Positions 48,896 through 60,195 of a stretch of DNA of 64,000 nucleotides are shown piece after piece. Source of the stretch: Tetrahymena elliotti 4EA (lineage: Eukaryota > Ciliophora > Oligohymenophorea > Hymenostomatida > Tetrahymenidae); the NCBI GenBank assembly GCA_000231825.2, contig JH720336.1, positions 128,235 through 192,234 on the forward strand, read 5' to 3'. Both the position numbers and the translations under genes were made by a program. A model generated the notes under the pieces. That model ran no database searches. It saw nothing but the letters and a program-made list of their open reading frames with translations, and was not told where the DNA came from. The stretch's first letter is position 1, and each line of letters starts with the position of its first letter.

Positions 48896-51800
48896 ATGCA
48901 AAATGGCAAATCTTTTGACAAAATATCAGTAATTCATTGTTGTATGAATAATCACTTTAAATTATTTTGATTTTTTAAACTTAGTTCTTAAAAAAGTTAT
49001 TTCTAAGCCCTCCTTAAGAAAGATAATTAGATGAAATAGGTTGGGTTTTAGATGCTTATAACTTCAATCCTATCCATTTTTACAATATTGGAGTGAAAAT
49101 AAATAATGATTTTTATCAATCTGAAGTGAAGGATCTTCATTAACTAATAGTATAACATATGTAATACAACTACTATGAAACTACAAATAAGATTATAAAA
49201 CAGAAAGGTAATTAATTAGCTAAGAGCAATACATTTCTATCTGTTCAATATTTGTATTTTCTATTGATTTTTATAATTTAATATCTAAGTTGTTAAATAA
49301 CAATCAGTATAAATTAAAAGATCATAAATTTTCATTACAAAAATGTGATTTTTACATATATATTATTACATTAAAATAGATTCTTGCAAGTTTAATTGCT
49401 TCCTAATTATAGAAGGATAAGTAAGTATATTTGATACAAGTGAGGAAGGTGACTTACTTTATACTTTTAAGTATGGAGATGTATTTACTGATAAAGAAAT
49501 TATTAAAAATGAAAAAAAGACTCTAGTATTTGTTTTTGCCGCTCATAGTCATATAGGTCAAACGAAATACGAAGACATATAAGATACACTAGAGTCTTCA
49601 ACCTTCAGCTAGGAAGAAAAAAATAACAAATTTTTGTAGTACACATATTTACTCTAAAAACTGAATGTGAAGTATTTTAAAGAGTTAATACCACATTTAA
49701 AATTCTAAGAATACTTGAATGGAGAAACAGTGTTTTAGCAGTCAGAACCGATTGATTCTTTTTACATAATAAAATCAGGCGAATTCAGTGTAAATTTTAT
49801 ATTTCTAAATTATTCTCTCTATTTAATTAAGGAATACCATTTAATTTAATTAAGAATAACCCTGAATTTTTATAAGCTTGATAACCAGCTTGAACTCATT
49901 ATATAAAATTACTATTAAAGTCTTAAATTCGATAATTAAAATTAATAGATAAAAAGGCAGTTCACAAACTAAGAGTTTAACAAGAAAGGATCCGTTGAAT
50001 TGGAAGTCAACTAGGATGAAAAAGATTTTGAAGAACTGCTATTAAATAAGAAGAATAATAAAAAATAACTTTAGTTAAGAGTGATGATTTAAAATGAAAT
50101 TTTTGGAGAAGAAGAATTAATAAAATCATATTTTTAGGAACTTTAATCATCTCCTAATTAAGTTGTTGGTAGAGATTTTAATGTGCATTTAAGTAGAAAT
50201 TACTATGTGCAATGCTGTTCTACTTCAGGTACACTCATTAAAATTAGTAAAGAAGATTTATTTAAGAGGATCCTTAGCAAATTGAAATATGAATAAGTAT
50301 AAGATCTTGTTGGCAGAATAGATACTAAGTTAAAGAACAGTGAAAATTAGGTAAAAAAAATTAAAAAAAGTATTATACCTTTTAAGTAGTATTTGATTTC
50401 TGATTCTCCTTCTTCTAATGATATCAAAAGCATATAGAGAAGACATTCTTAATTTAATTCATAAACTCCTTCTACTTAAAGTCACTAGAGTTAAATAAAT
50501 AATAACTAGATAAGATCATCCACTCCAAATACTTTAACTCACAGATAAGCTAGACCAAGCAGCTTATCCACTTAAAAAGCATAAACAACTAAAAACACAA
50601 TTTAAGAAAGCTTTTCTGAGTAAATATAAAAAATATAAAAAGGTCCAAGCCAAGCTGAACAATTTTTTTCATCTCCTTCTAACAATTTTTATACACCAAG
50701 GAGTAGACCTTATTCAGCAAGAATTTAAAATAAAGATGAAACAAACAAAGAAAGCAACATTTTAGGTTTAAATCAAAAAAGTAGTTCTATCCGCCCAGTT
50801 TCTTCCTCTATTTTCTGTTAGTAAAGTAAAAATACTTCTAAAATTGAAAAACCTGATTAAAAATAGATTTAGTCCTTTTTAAGCTTAGAATAATAAAGTT
50901 CAAGCATTATTCATCATTTTGATTTTTAATCATCTGCAATAAAAGAAAGTCACTAAGATTAAGTAAGAGAGAGTTAATCAAAATTATTTGGAGAAGACAA
51001 AAATTCCATGACGATGAACAAAAAGAGATTCTCAGTTTTTGAAAAGAGCTCTTTTGAAAATTCTTTTTGCTAATAAGGTGAATCTCAAATAAGAAGTCCT
51101 AGGATAAAAATTTAACTGGGGATAAATATATCACATGATCAAACAAGTCAAGAAAAAAGGTTTATGAGATTTTAAGATTAAATAACAAAAAAAGCTGAAT
51201 AAAATCATGCTACTTCAAAACCTGCTTTTATAGAATTTGTGCCAGTTCCGAATCCTAAAAGTTAAGAAAGAACAGTACAATAAAAAGGTGCTCTTTCTCC
51301 AACTTATCAAGGCTTAAACTCATAAATAGTTGACAAAGTTAAAGATAGAAAAATGAAAATCTAGCTAATCTAACCAATATTTGAAAGGGGATATGCAGAT
51401 AATTTTGGAAGAGAAATAGTAAAGCTAAACAAGAAAAATGCCAAACATAATTATATTGTTGATGTAAAGGAAGAAAATATGAGTAAAGGTTTAAATAAAT
51501 TTACCTTGCTTCAATAAATCATCGAAAAACAAAATAAATTGAAATAAATGCAATAACTCCATAAAGATAATTAAAACCACTCTTAACACGCATTTAATAT
51601 GAGTAATTTATTACATACAAGTAAAATAGATAATCATTCACATTAAATAAACAAAGAAAATTATTAAAACTGCAATTTATAACCAACTGAAAGCATTATA
51701 ATTTAAAGCTATCCTAGATAAATTGTTAACAAACTAAGTATTAATACTAATATAAATAACTCTTAGAATATTTCTAGTCCTTTAATCTCTCCATAGACAA

Positions 51801-52126
51801 AATCTTTTAGTGCTTAAATCTCTCCTAGATAGAGTCCTCTTCATAATAAATCAATAAAGAGTGCTGTAGAAATGCTTTCTTAGCTTGTAGAAAAAAAATT
51901 CAAGCATTAAAGTTCAACTCAAAGATTTTAACCACCTATCTAAAGAGCAAAATCTCACTCAATAAAACCCCCAGAGAATATATAATTTACTAACCAATAA
52001 AAAAAGCTCAATATAAATAATTAGAATTTTAAAAGAGATTCACGTTTAAGTAACGAAAATAAAAAAATCATTTTTTCCCAATATTCTAGGCTAAATAGTC
52101 CAACATCTAGCTAAAAATTATTCTGA
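48896..52126 (+). CDS. Cyclic-nucleotide-binding-domain protein, 986 aa
   Basis: Exons 48896-48928, 48985-49207, 49380-49789 and 49832-52126 give 986 residues with matching phases. The N-terminus FLKKLFLSPPQERQLDEIGWVL is the helical lead-in of a cNMP-binding domain. The first beta-roll has KDSCKFNCFLIIEGQVSIFD. A second has NGETVFQQSEPIDSFYIIKS then EIFGEEELIKSYF, the FGE phosphate-binding-cassette signature, with RNYYVQC where an Arg is expected. Beyond about residue 370 the protein is long, S/Q/N-rich and without recognised domains. No kinase or channel domain is present, so it would act as a cAMP/cGMP-responsive scaffold if the sites still bind. It shares layout with the convergent gene at 55356-59323. 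Confidence 0.83.
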
Positions 52127-52629
52127 TTAAATATTTTAAAATTTAATAAAAATGATCAAGTAAATTTGATTGAAATTTATTTCAAGTTCATGTTAAATTA
52201 TTAATTTAATAATGATCTAAAATAATTATTAGATAAGTTTACATATTAAAAAGAAACAGTTTTGAAATATTATATTAATATTACCTTTTTAACTTTAATA
52301 CATTATATAATAATAATAATCCTACAAAAAAGTTGGAGATCTATAACTTCTTTAGAATTGAACAGATTTAATTTAAATTCTATACTCGTGTAAATATTGA
52401 TATTTATATTATTTAACATATTTTTTGTTTTATTGATTGTATTCCTTCTACTTAATAAAATTTCAATTCAAAAAATAAAGAGATTAGTAATTTGAAAAAA
52501 AAAACAAAAAAATTGACTGTCCTCGTATTTCGTTTCGTCACTCGTACTGAGGAATTACGGTATATTGAATTCTGTTGTTTATATAATAGTATTTAGATAT
52601 CTATTTACCTCAAATTTTGTACTAATTTT
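52127..52629. other. Spacer between convergent genes
   Basis: AT-rich apart from the G+C-rich hairpin segment at 52515-52560 listed separately. Probably contains both 3' ends. Confidence 0.6.
52515..52560. other. G+C-rich hairpin island
   Basis: 46 nt with 22 G/C against a background near 20 percent. CCTCGTA (52521-52527) can pair with TAC-t-GAGG (52545-52552) around a 17-nt loop rich in CGT triplets. It lies in the 3' intergenic space of two convergent genes, outside any coding frame. Could be a structured RNA end, a short ncRNA or an insertion of foreign DNA. Confidence 0.4.
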
Positions 52630-54579
52630 TCAATTATCGAAATTTGTGACAATTAGTGCATCTTTTATTATATATTTTCTAGAGGGCTCAAATAATTATA
52701 AAAAGAATCCTAAATTCTACATATTTTAAAGTTGTTTTAACTTTTCATCTTATAGAGAAACTTAGTATTCATAATTAGGGTAGTCTAATACCTACAATAT
52801 TTATTCATCTAAACAAATCCTGAATTCAATTAGATTGCTTTTATCAATTTACAAATTATTTCCTCTTAAATATTTGTTAATGGGTTTATCGGTTTATAAT
52901 TAGATTATTTTGCTATTTTTCTCACAAAAAAAGCCTGCATAGAGATTCTCCAAATAACCTTCTTAAATATTTAGATTTTCTTTCTTCATCAAACCTATCT
53001 AAAAGTAAATTTTTTTGTCTAATTCTGATAAAAATTGTATCCTAAACACATATTTCTTATTTTTTTATAAATTAATATTTAGCATACAATTTGCAAAAGT
53101 TTATTTGCGCTAACCTTGGTATTATTCATCATCTACTCCAATTTCATACTAATTCAAGTTATTATTCAAAATATAAATTCTCTTATCGCCGTCATTTAGA
53201 GACCCTTTTAAAAATGTTAAGTCATTTAAAATAATTAAATCCTCAATAATTGTTGGTATAATATCAAATATAGGGAAGTATTCTAAAATTCTATCAAAAT
53301 CATGTTAAACATATTTTTTATAAATTTTTTAATTTTTTATTAATTATGTTTAACTTGAATTTAAGTTATTTTATATTTATTTCTTTTTTCTTAAGAGTAA
53401 ACAAAAATCTTTAATCATTTATTCATCCATATTATTAATTAAATCAAAACTTTCTTACTCTAACAGAACTTCGCCTTTTGTTTGATTTTTTAAAATAGGA
53501 TACGTTTCTATGAAATATTACTTTAAATTTTATTGAGAGTCAATGCTCATGAAATTTGTTTTACTTTCTATAACTCTTGAAATTATTTTTATTATTTGAT
53601 TTTATTATGTCTCATATAAATAATTCTAATTGTTTTGTAGCTTTATTTGATGATTGACTAGTTCATTTATATCATCCATCTTTTATTCACTTATTAAATC
53701 AAAATTTACTGGTTATTTTCCTTCAATAAACATATTCTAATCATTTAAATCATCGAACATAGGATTTAATTTTTCAAATTGTTGTTTAATTGAATTTAAA
53801 AACTCAATTGAGCAATAGTTAGATTTATTAGAAATTAGCTGAATTAATTTATTAGAAGTATTTTTGTTATTTAAAGATTGACTATTTGTCTTTTATAAAT
53901 CTTTATTAAAAAAGTTGATTTTATCAATAAAAGAAAAGATATGTTATTTAATTGCGTTAGGATATTCATAATTAACTAAATTTTGATATTACATACTTTA
54001 ATTTAATAAATTTTGCAGTTTCTCTGTATTTTCATCTTTTTTAATCTCTTATTATGCTATAAACTCTCTGTATCTCTGTTAAATGTTTGAATCAAGTGAA
54101 GAGTTTTTGCTTTCAATAACCAAAGTTCTAAGCTATTAAACTTATGAAATTTATTGATATTACTTGATAATTTAATCACCTCCAAAGGGTAAATCTAATG
54201 CTTGATTAATCATTTATTTTTGGCAATATTCAATTTTTCTAAAGATTTAATCTTTTAACTCAGTAAAATAATTTGTGATTCTTTGGACTACATATTCAGA
54301 TTAACAGAATTTTGAAATTTCTTTTGTTAGTTTTTCAATCAATTCACAATCTTTAACTGGTGGCCATTTAGGTAGAATATTGTTTTCACCTTAAAAAATA
54401 ATTTTCTCGATAAGAAGATAATTAATTGGTTTGAATTTTAGGTCTTCGTCTATACAATCTACACAACAATATAAATTAGAAGTAGGATTCTCTTTTATTT
54501 CATTCACTTGAATAAATTTTATTTTATTTTTAGTATGTTTTAAGCAATTATGGAATTTTTATTCCTTTGATTAATCCAT
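52630..54579 (-). CDS. TRIM-like protein: zinc N-terminus, helical middle, beta-rich C-terminus
   Basis: Single exon, 649 residues. The N-terminus has C12-x2-H15 and C38/C39 ... C42, then W72-P-P, the same layout as the start of the 35510 giant. The middle 400 residues are Gln/Glu/Lys/Asn-rich and helical. The C-terminus (about 490-649) looks like a beta-sandwich: KYVFRIQFLSE, IYFQIGLMKKEN, LYAGFFCEKN, NLIEFRICLDEQILQVLDYP and LGFFLQLFEPS. That pattern resembles SPRY-type domains in order and hydrophobicity, but the match is by eye. B-box, coiled coil and SPRY together would be a TRIM-like architecture without a RING. I first suspected an intron near 53115-53042, but reading straight through keeps the frame open and coherent. 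Confidence 0.78.
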
Positions 54580-55355
54580 TTTTTATAATATTCTAAGATT
54601 TTTCGTATTTTGTGGAAATTTAGTTATGCTTTCTTTAATTTTTTTAATATTCTATGCTTATCAGATAAATTTTATTTTATAAATGGAAATTAGGTAGGTT
54701 CTACTTGAAGCGAAAAGTATTTTTGAAAAGCAATTTTATTTTAGATTACTTACTAAAATGAATAACATGAATTTTTAATTTAAATTTTTATCAAGAAAAT
54801 AATTACAATTTTTAAATAGAATTTGAAAATGATAAGTATAAAAGCATTATAATTATTAACTAAATTCAATAATAAAGATCTCCTTCATTGTTTCTAAAAA
54901 TATGCCAAGATAAAATGTATAAAATTAGCTTTGTTAAAATCTTCTTTTAATTCATTCAAGAGAAATATCAAGATTAAATCCTTTTTTGCTAAGCAGTTTT
55001 AATAAAACTCATTAATTTTGAGTTGTTTTAGAAGTGATAAAATAAATATTATTAAAAAAATTAGTTAAAGACAAGTTAAAATAATAAAATATTGATAAAA
55101 ATTCTTATCAACAATTAAGATCAAGTTAATATTTTTTAAACTAATGATAACTAACTATTTACAATAAAATAGTAAAATGTTAGAGTTAGTTTAGTAAATT
55201 ATATAACAATTAATATTTGGTTTAGCTAAGATGAGAATTTAATTTTTAGAACATTTGATAAATCACAAATAAGGTTAGTTAGTATAAATAAATAAATATT
55301 TACATTTATTTTGTTAAAGAAAAAAGAATAATTTATTAATAAATAAATAAATAAC
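54580..55355. other. Intergenic region
   Basis: AT-rich with no supported gene; lies between the 3' end of the CNB gene and the start of the TRIM-like gene, both on the minus strand. Confidence 0.6.
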
Positions 55356-58300
55356 TCATTTGTGGCAAAATTGATCAATTTAAGGATAATTTATGTTGAC
55401 TAATTAAGTTGTTTTTTTTATAATTAAATTCTTTTTATTTGTATATTGCATGCTGCATCCACCCTCTTAAAGTTAATACCTTAATTCAGACTTTGAAGAG
55501 TTCTATTTGTAGTGAGGGATACAATATCTACATTCACAAGCACTATTTTATAAACAGGAACCTGCCTAGTAATTATAACTATTGTTTAACTATCTTTTAT
55601 GTTTTTACAAACTAGAAGATTGCTTGCATCTTGCACTTTTAGGTTTTAAAATTTCCTCTTATTAAGCTTATTTATTAATATTAGTAGGTGAATTAGCAAC
55701 TGATGGATTATGAGATAAGAGTTTATTTGCTATATCTCTTTTAAAGGTTTCTTAATTATTCTTAGGTGAGTTTTTATTTAGAACCCCAAGCGAGATCATT
55801 TCTTAATTGATATCTAAATCTTAATTTTGATCTTTTACGAGTTTATACTTTTTGTTGATAGTTCCAAGCTAATCATTGATGTAATTTTCTATTTTATCTC
55901 TAATTTATTGATTATATTCTAAGGATTTTCTTTTCGAGTTATCTTTTGAAGGAGATTTTTCAAGAAACCTATATTTCTCTAAAGAATTATAGATTGGTTT
56001 TAGATTTTATTAGATACCTTAAGTTTATTCATTTTAATATGAGCTTATTGTAAGATCTTATTGGCTTGGAAAATTGTAAGCTTTTTTACTTTTTAAAAAT
56101 TTTTCTTGTTTATTCAGTAAATAGCTTTTGCTTGGTCTAAAGTAAGTTCCTAGCTTTTAATAGATTTTATAATTTCTATCAATTAAGCTACCTAATTTAG
56201 ATGGACTTAAATCATTTACAGAATTTCTAGCAGAATTATCTTAAAAAGAACTACCATTAATGTAGGGATTACGAAAAGAATGGATTCTAGTAGTTTCAAT
56301 ATCAGTAGTAATCTAATTACTTGTTATTTTATCTATTTGAGAATAAATGTCATCCATGCTTTTATTTTACTCTTTTGTTAGTTTTTACAATGAATTCCTT
56401 GAGCCAACTCTTGTGTTTGAGTTAGTTGTTAAATTGATAAAAGGTATTATTTATTAGTTGCTATTCTGTGATATTTAAGTCATTTAATTCTAAATAGGAT
56501 TCACAATTTATTAAATGTTATTCTAGTCTTTCACTATATCTACATCAATTTCATTCAAGAATTTATCGAAATTTATATTAGAAGGCTATGAATTTAAACT
56601 TATGTTCATATTTGAAGTATTTTAAATTAATTTATTTTTAATTCTTGAATTTATTGCTTAATCACAAAAACTATTTTCTAGTGAGTTTCCATAATCTATT
56701 GAAGGTTGTGAAGGGTTCCTGCTATGCTGTTTAGAAGATGATAATAAAAATTTATTTTTACTTTTAACTGCTAGTCCGTAACCATCAACAGGAATGAGTG
56801 GTTTTTCAAATGAAGGAAATTTATTGTTGGATAAAATTTAATTATTTTTTTTAAACATATTTATTATTTTTTGTTTCCTTTTTACATTTTTTTAAATTGT
56901 ATTTTCTTCTGAATCTATACAACTTTTTATTGTCTTCTTCATGTCTTAATAGTTACTCTAACTTGAATTATTTTTCCTATGAGTATTGATTTTTTAAGGC
57001 TGAATTCCTTAATAGTTGCTATTATTTTTTAGTTAATTTCTAGTAATTTCTACATTTATTTATTAAGATTCTGAAATCTAGCTAATTTGTGGTAATAAAA
57101 AGGGGTTTGCAGCCATTTTAGGATGGTTCTTGAGAGGACTAGTTTCCATCCTCAAATGGGAAGAAGCTCTTTTTTATTATCTTTAAGGAGAATTTTATGC
57201 ACTTTAATCATTTAATTTATGTGGAATTTTCATCAAAATACTTTGATCAGAAGCTACATGAGTTAAATCGTTAACTTAGGTGTTTTTTAATAAATTTGAA
57301 TTTGATTTATTAGAATTTTCTATTTAATTTAATTTTTTTTGAACTTTCTGAATTGAGTCTATCTAATTATTTCTCCATGCTAATTTATTCTGCAGCATTT
57401 ATTTTAGTTTTTCATAAAATATTTCATTCTGTCTACAAATATAATCTAAGAAAAACTATTTTTTTAAATTTAATAAAAAGTTACTTTTAAATTATGAAAA
57501 ATCTTTTTGGATTTAGTTCTAGTTAATAAGAGAAAAAAATTTTTTATTTTGTTTAATAAAATCAAAAGAGATATAGAAGATATTTTATCAAAAATATCAT
57601 TATCTTTTAGTTTTTTATTTTCTTTAATCTAAGGTTTTTAATTAGCATTAGTTTTTCATAAATAAAATAGTCAAATTATTTTTAACCATATTTTATTTTT
57701 TCTTCACTCAAATTCCTCACTGAATAGTCAGTATATGGCTATTTGTTTGACCTCAAATTATTTTATTTTTTCTCAATTTATGAATAAATTTTTTAGATCA
57801 AATTATTTTCTGCAAAATTTTGGAAATTAAAAATAGTGTTGCTTTGAAAAAAAATCTTACAAATATTGAAAGCTGATAAACAACAAGTCTTTTAGAGCTT
57901 GCTCTAGCAGTAAAATTTCTAACAGACTACATAACTACTTCTTCTTCTCCAAAAATACTACCATGAGATAAGACACTGGCTTTGATAAAAGTGCTTAGTT
58001 TATTTGTAGAAGAATAATTCTTTTTAGGGGATATAGAAGGAGATCTTGAAATAGATTGGTAGTTAGTTGGATTGCTTAACTTTAAAAGTTCAACTTCTCC
58101 TTCTAAAATAATATAGAAATCTTAAGCTAATTCTTACTCCTTAAAAACAATATCTCCTTGTTTATAATTTATCAAATTAAAAGACTGGTCTATTATATCA
58201 CTACTAAGTTGCTAAAAGAGAGGTATCGATTAGATAAACTTATATTTTGAAATACTTTCATTAAAGGTTTCATCAAAAGTAGAATTTAAATTTAAAGTAT

Positions 58301-59323
58301 TTTCATTATAATCATATTGGTGCTATTATGACTACTGTAAAGTTTACTATTCATATTATATTTATTTAGAATAATTTTGCCAAAGAGTGCATACTTTTAG
58401 ATTGCTAACTTACGAGATTCCTATTTTTAATACAGTGGAACCTTTAGAACTTGTACCTGTTGCACTATAATACTTTAATTCTTTGAAAGTTATAATATCT
58501 CCTGCTTCAAATGTTTTAAGAGGAAGACTAAAGGAAGTTTTTATAGTTAAATCTGTTTTAGATTTTGTATCAGATTTTTTTATTAAAGAAGTGTTATTGC
58601 TCTTATTTGATCTTTCAATTTGTTCATATAATTCACCTTCTTCCTTTTCTTTTTCATAAATTTTTTATGCTCCATCCTTCTAATCTCTCTCATCTTTATT
58701 AAAAATAAAATCTATTGATAAAATTTTAGACATTTTGTTAATTTTATTTTAGATAAGAGATTTTATTTTACTTTGAACATTTTATGATTAAGATCTTTAT
58801 AGAGGAGACTGTCCTTAGCTTTTACAAAAGGTAAAAGAAAGTTAAGGGCTATCTCTCAATTTAGAATAATCGAAGAACTAAATTAAATCTTAAAGCTCGC
58901 TGCTAACTTGAGGAAATTTAAGAGGGCTATATGACAACCTGACACTCCCTTCTATCACAAAAAACCAATATTCTACCTTGTTATCTTAAGAGAATATTAC
59001 TTTCTCTTCACTGGCTTTTTCAACTTAAATATGATCATAATTAATTGCTTGATCTTTAACAAATATTCCTAATCTATTAATCTCTTCTTAAGTACTTATT
59101 CCACTTTCTACCTTCTTATTAATATCAAAATTTTAAGAGTAGGCTTTGTAAGAAGACTATTCTGGTGACTTATTTATTATTTTAGTAATATTGTTAAAAT
59201 GGTTTTTAACTCATTGAGCTATAATTATATTAGAATAAATTTTACAAACTCTTAGAAAGTAGCAGTCTTTAGATTCACATTTTCACTAAGATTTTATGTA
59301 GCAAGAGAAGTTCGTTCATTCAT
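55356..59323 (-). CDS. Cyclic-nucleotide-binding-domain protein with a frame break, ~1,215 aa
   Basis: Exons 59323-59246, 59168-57687 and 57445-55356. An early beta-roll has EYWFFVIEGSVRLSY, then PLKTFEAGDIITF. The best domain has FIQSIPLFQQLSSDII, KQGDIVFKEQELAQDFYII, LEGEVELLK and GSIFGEEEVVM. Next comes SVRNFTARASS, a phosphate-binding cassette with FGE and Arg retained. After QLSIF the frame breaks at an eight-T run on the coding strand (57847-57854). The next coherent stretch (TIFNFQNFAENN ... VRNLSEEKIKY) is one base out and splices in phase to DYICRQNEIFYEKL. The remaining 690 residues are S/N/Q-rich and end in a Cys-rich tail. Either one base is missing from the run or the gene is frameshifted. 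It is the structural counterpart of the 48896 gene. Confidence 0.72.
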
Positions 59324-60195
59324 TCCTTTGTTTATTTTAGCAAAATGTAATAGTTTATTTGATTATATATAAATCAAAATTAGTTTGTTTGTTTGTTTGT
59401 TTGTTATAAATATTTATGGCTTTTATGTGTTTAATCAAATCTATTTACTAGTCTTTGTAATTAAAATATTCCATTCAATTAATTAATATTGAAGAAATAC
59501 TAACTAGATTTGCTATGTGATAAACGCAAAAAAAACCTTAATGAAAACAGAAAAGTAATCTAAAAAGAGTATTTTAGATTACATGTTAAAATCTATGAAT
59601 TTACTTTTATTAATTTAATTTTTGGTGCAGAATTTAAAATGACATTTCAAATTAAATTTGCTTTTAAAAATATATTTTTATTAAATTATCCATTGATTCA
59701 TACGTATTCATTATATATTTTTATTAAATTATCCATTGTCATTGATACCAAAAATAATCCAAAATACATTGAAATTTTCATCAAAATTAATTCTTGGAAG
59801 AATTTAATGTTGCAATAATTCATAAAATATTTTTATTTTTACCTTTAAATTAATTTTAAAAATTATTATCAAATGAATTATTTAAATTGTTTTTTTAAAT
59901 ATTTTTAATTAAAATTTTGTTTTTATTTCATTAAAGTAGAAATGATTTATTTTCATTTAATTCTAATAAATTTATCAACAAAACGTTTAATAGAAAATTG
60001 TTGTTTTATTCATAAATTATGCCTACTATGTGATTGGTATTTTATGGTATATATTATTATTAAATGAATGAATATTATAATTATTTATTTGGTATTTAAG
60101 AAGATCTTTTGTTATTAACTTAATGTTTTTGCAAACAAAAAATATCATTATAATAATCTTTTTTAATTACTTATCAAATATAGGAAATTATTAGA
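59324..60195. other. Divergent intergenic region
   Basis: Lies between the CNB gene (minus) and the B-box/propeller gene (plus). Contains a GTTT run (59381-59404) and a 25-bp direct repeat (59671-59695 and 59714-59738). Probably holds both promoters. Confidence 0.6.
59671..59738 (+). repeat. 25-bp direct repeat
   Basis: Two identical 25-nt copies beginning TATATTTTTATTAAATTATC and ending CATTG, 43 bp apart start to start, in the intergenic region. Origin unknown; low complexity makes chance slippage possible. Confidence 0.6.

Noticed and set aside
53042..53115. Putative intron in the TRIM-like gene (GTTAGC ... TTTAG)
   Set aside because: Splicing there puts a TGA in frame, while reading through gives a continuous, sensible frame.
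59381..59404. (GTTT)n tract as a regulatory element
   Set aside because: Simple slippage repeat common in AT-rich DNA; nothing ties it to either neighbouring gene.
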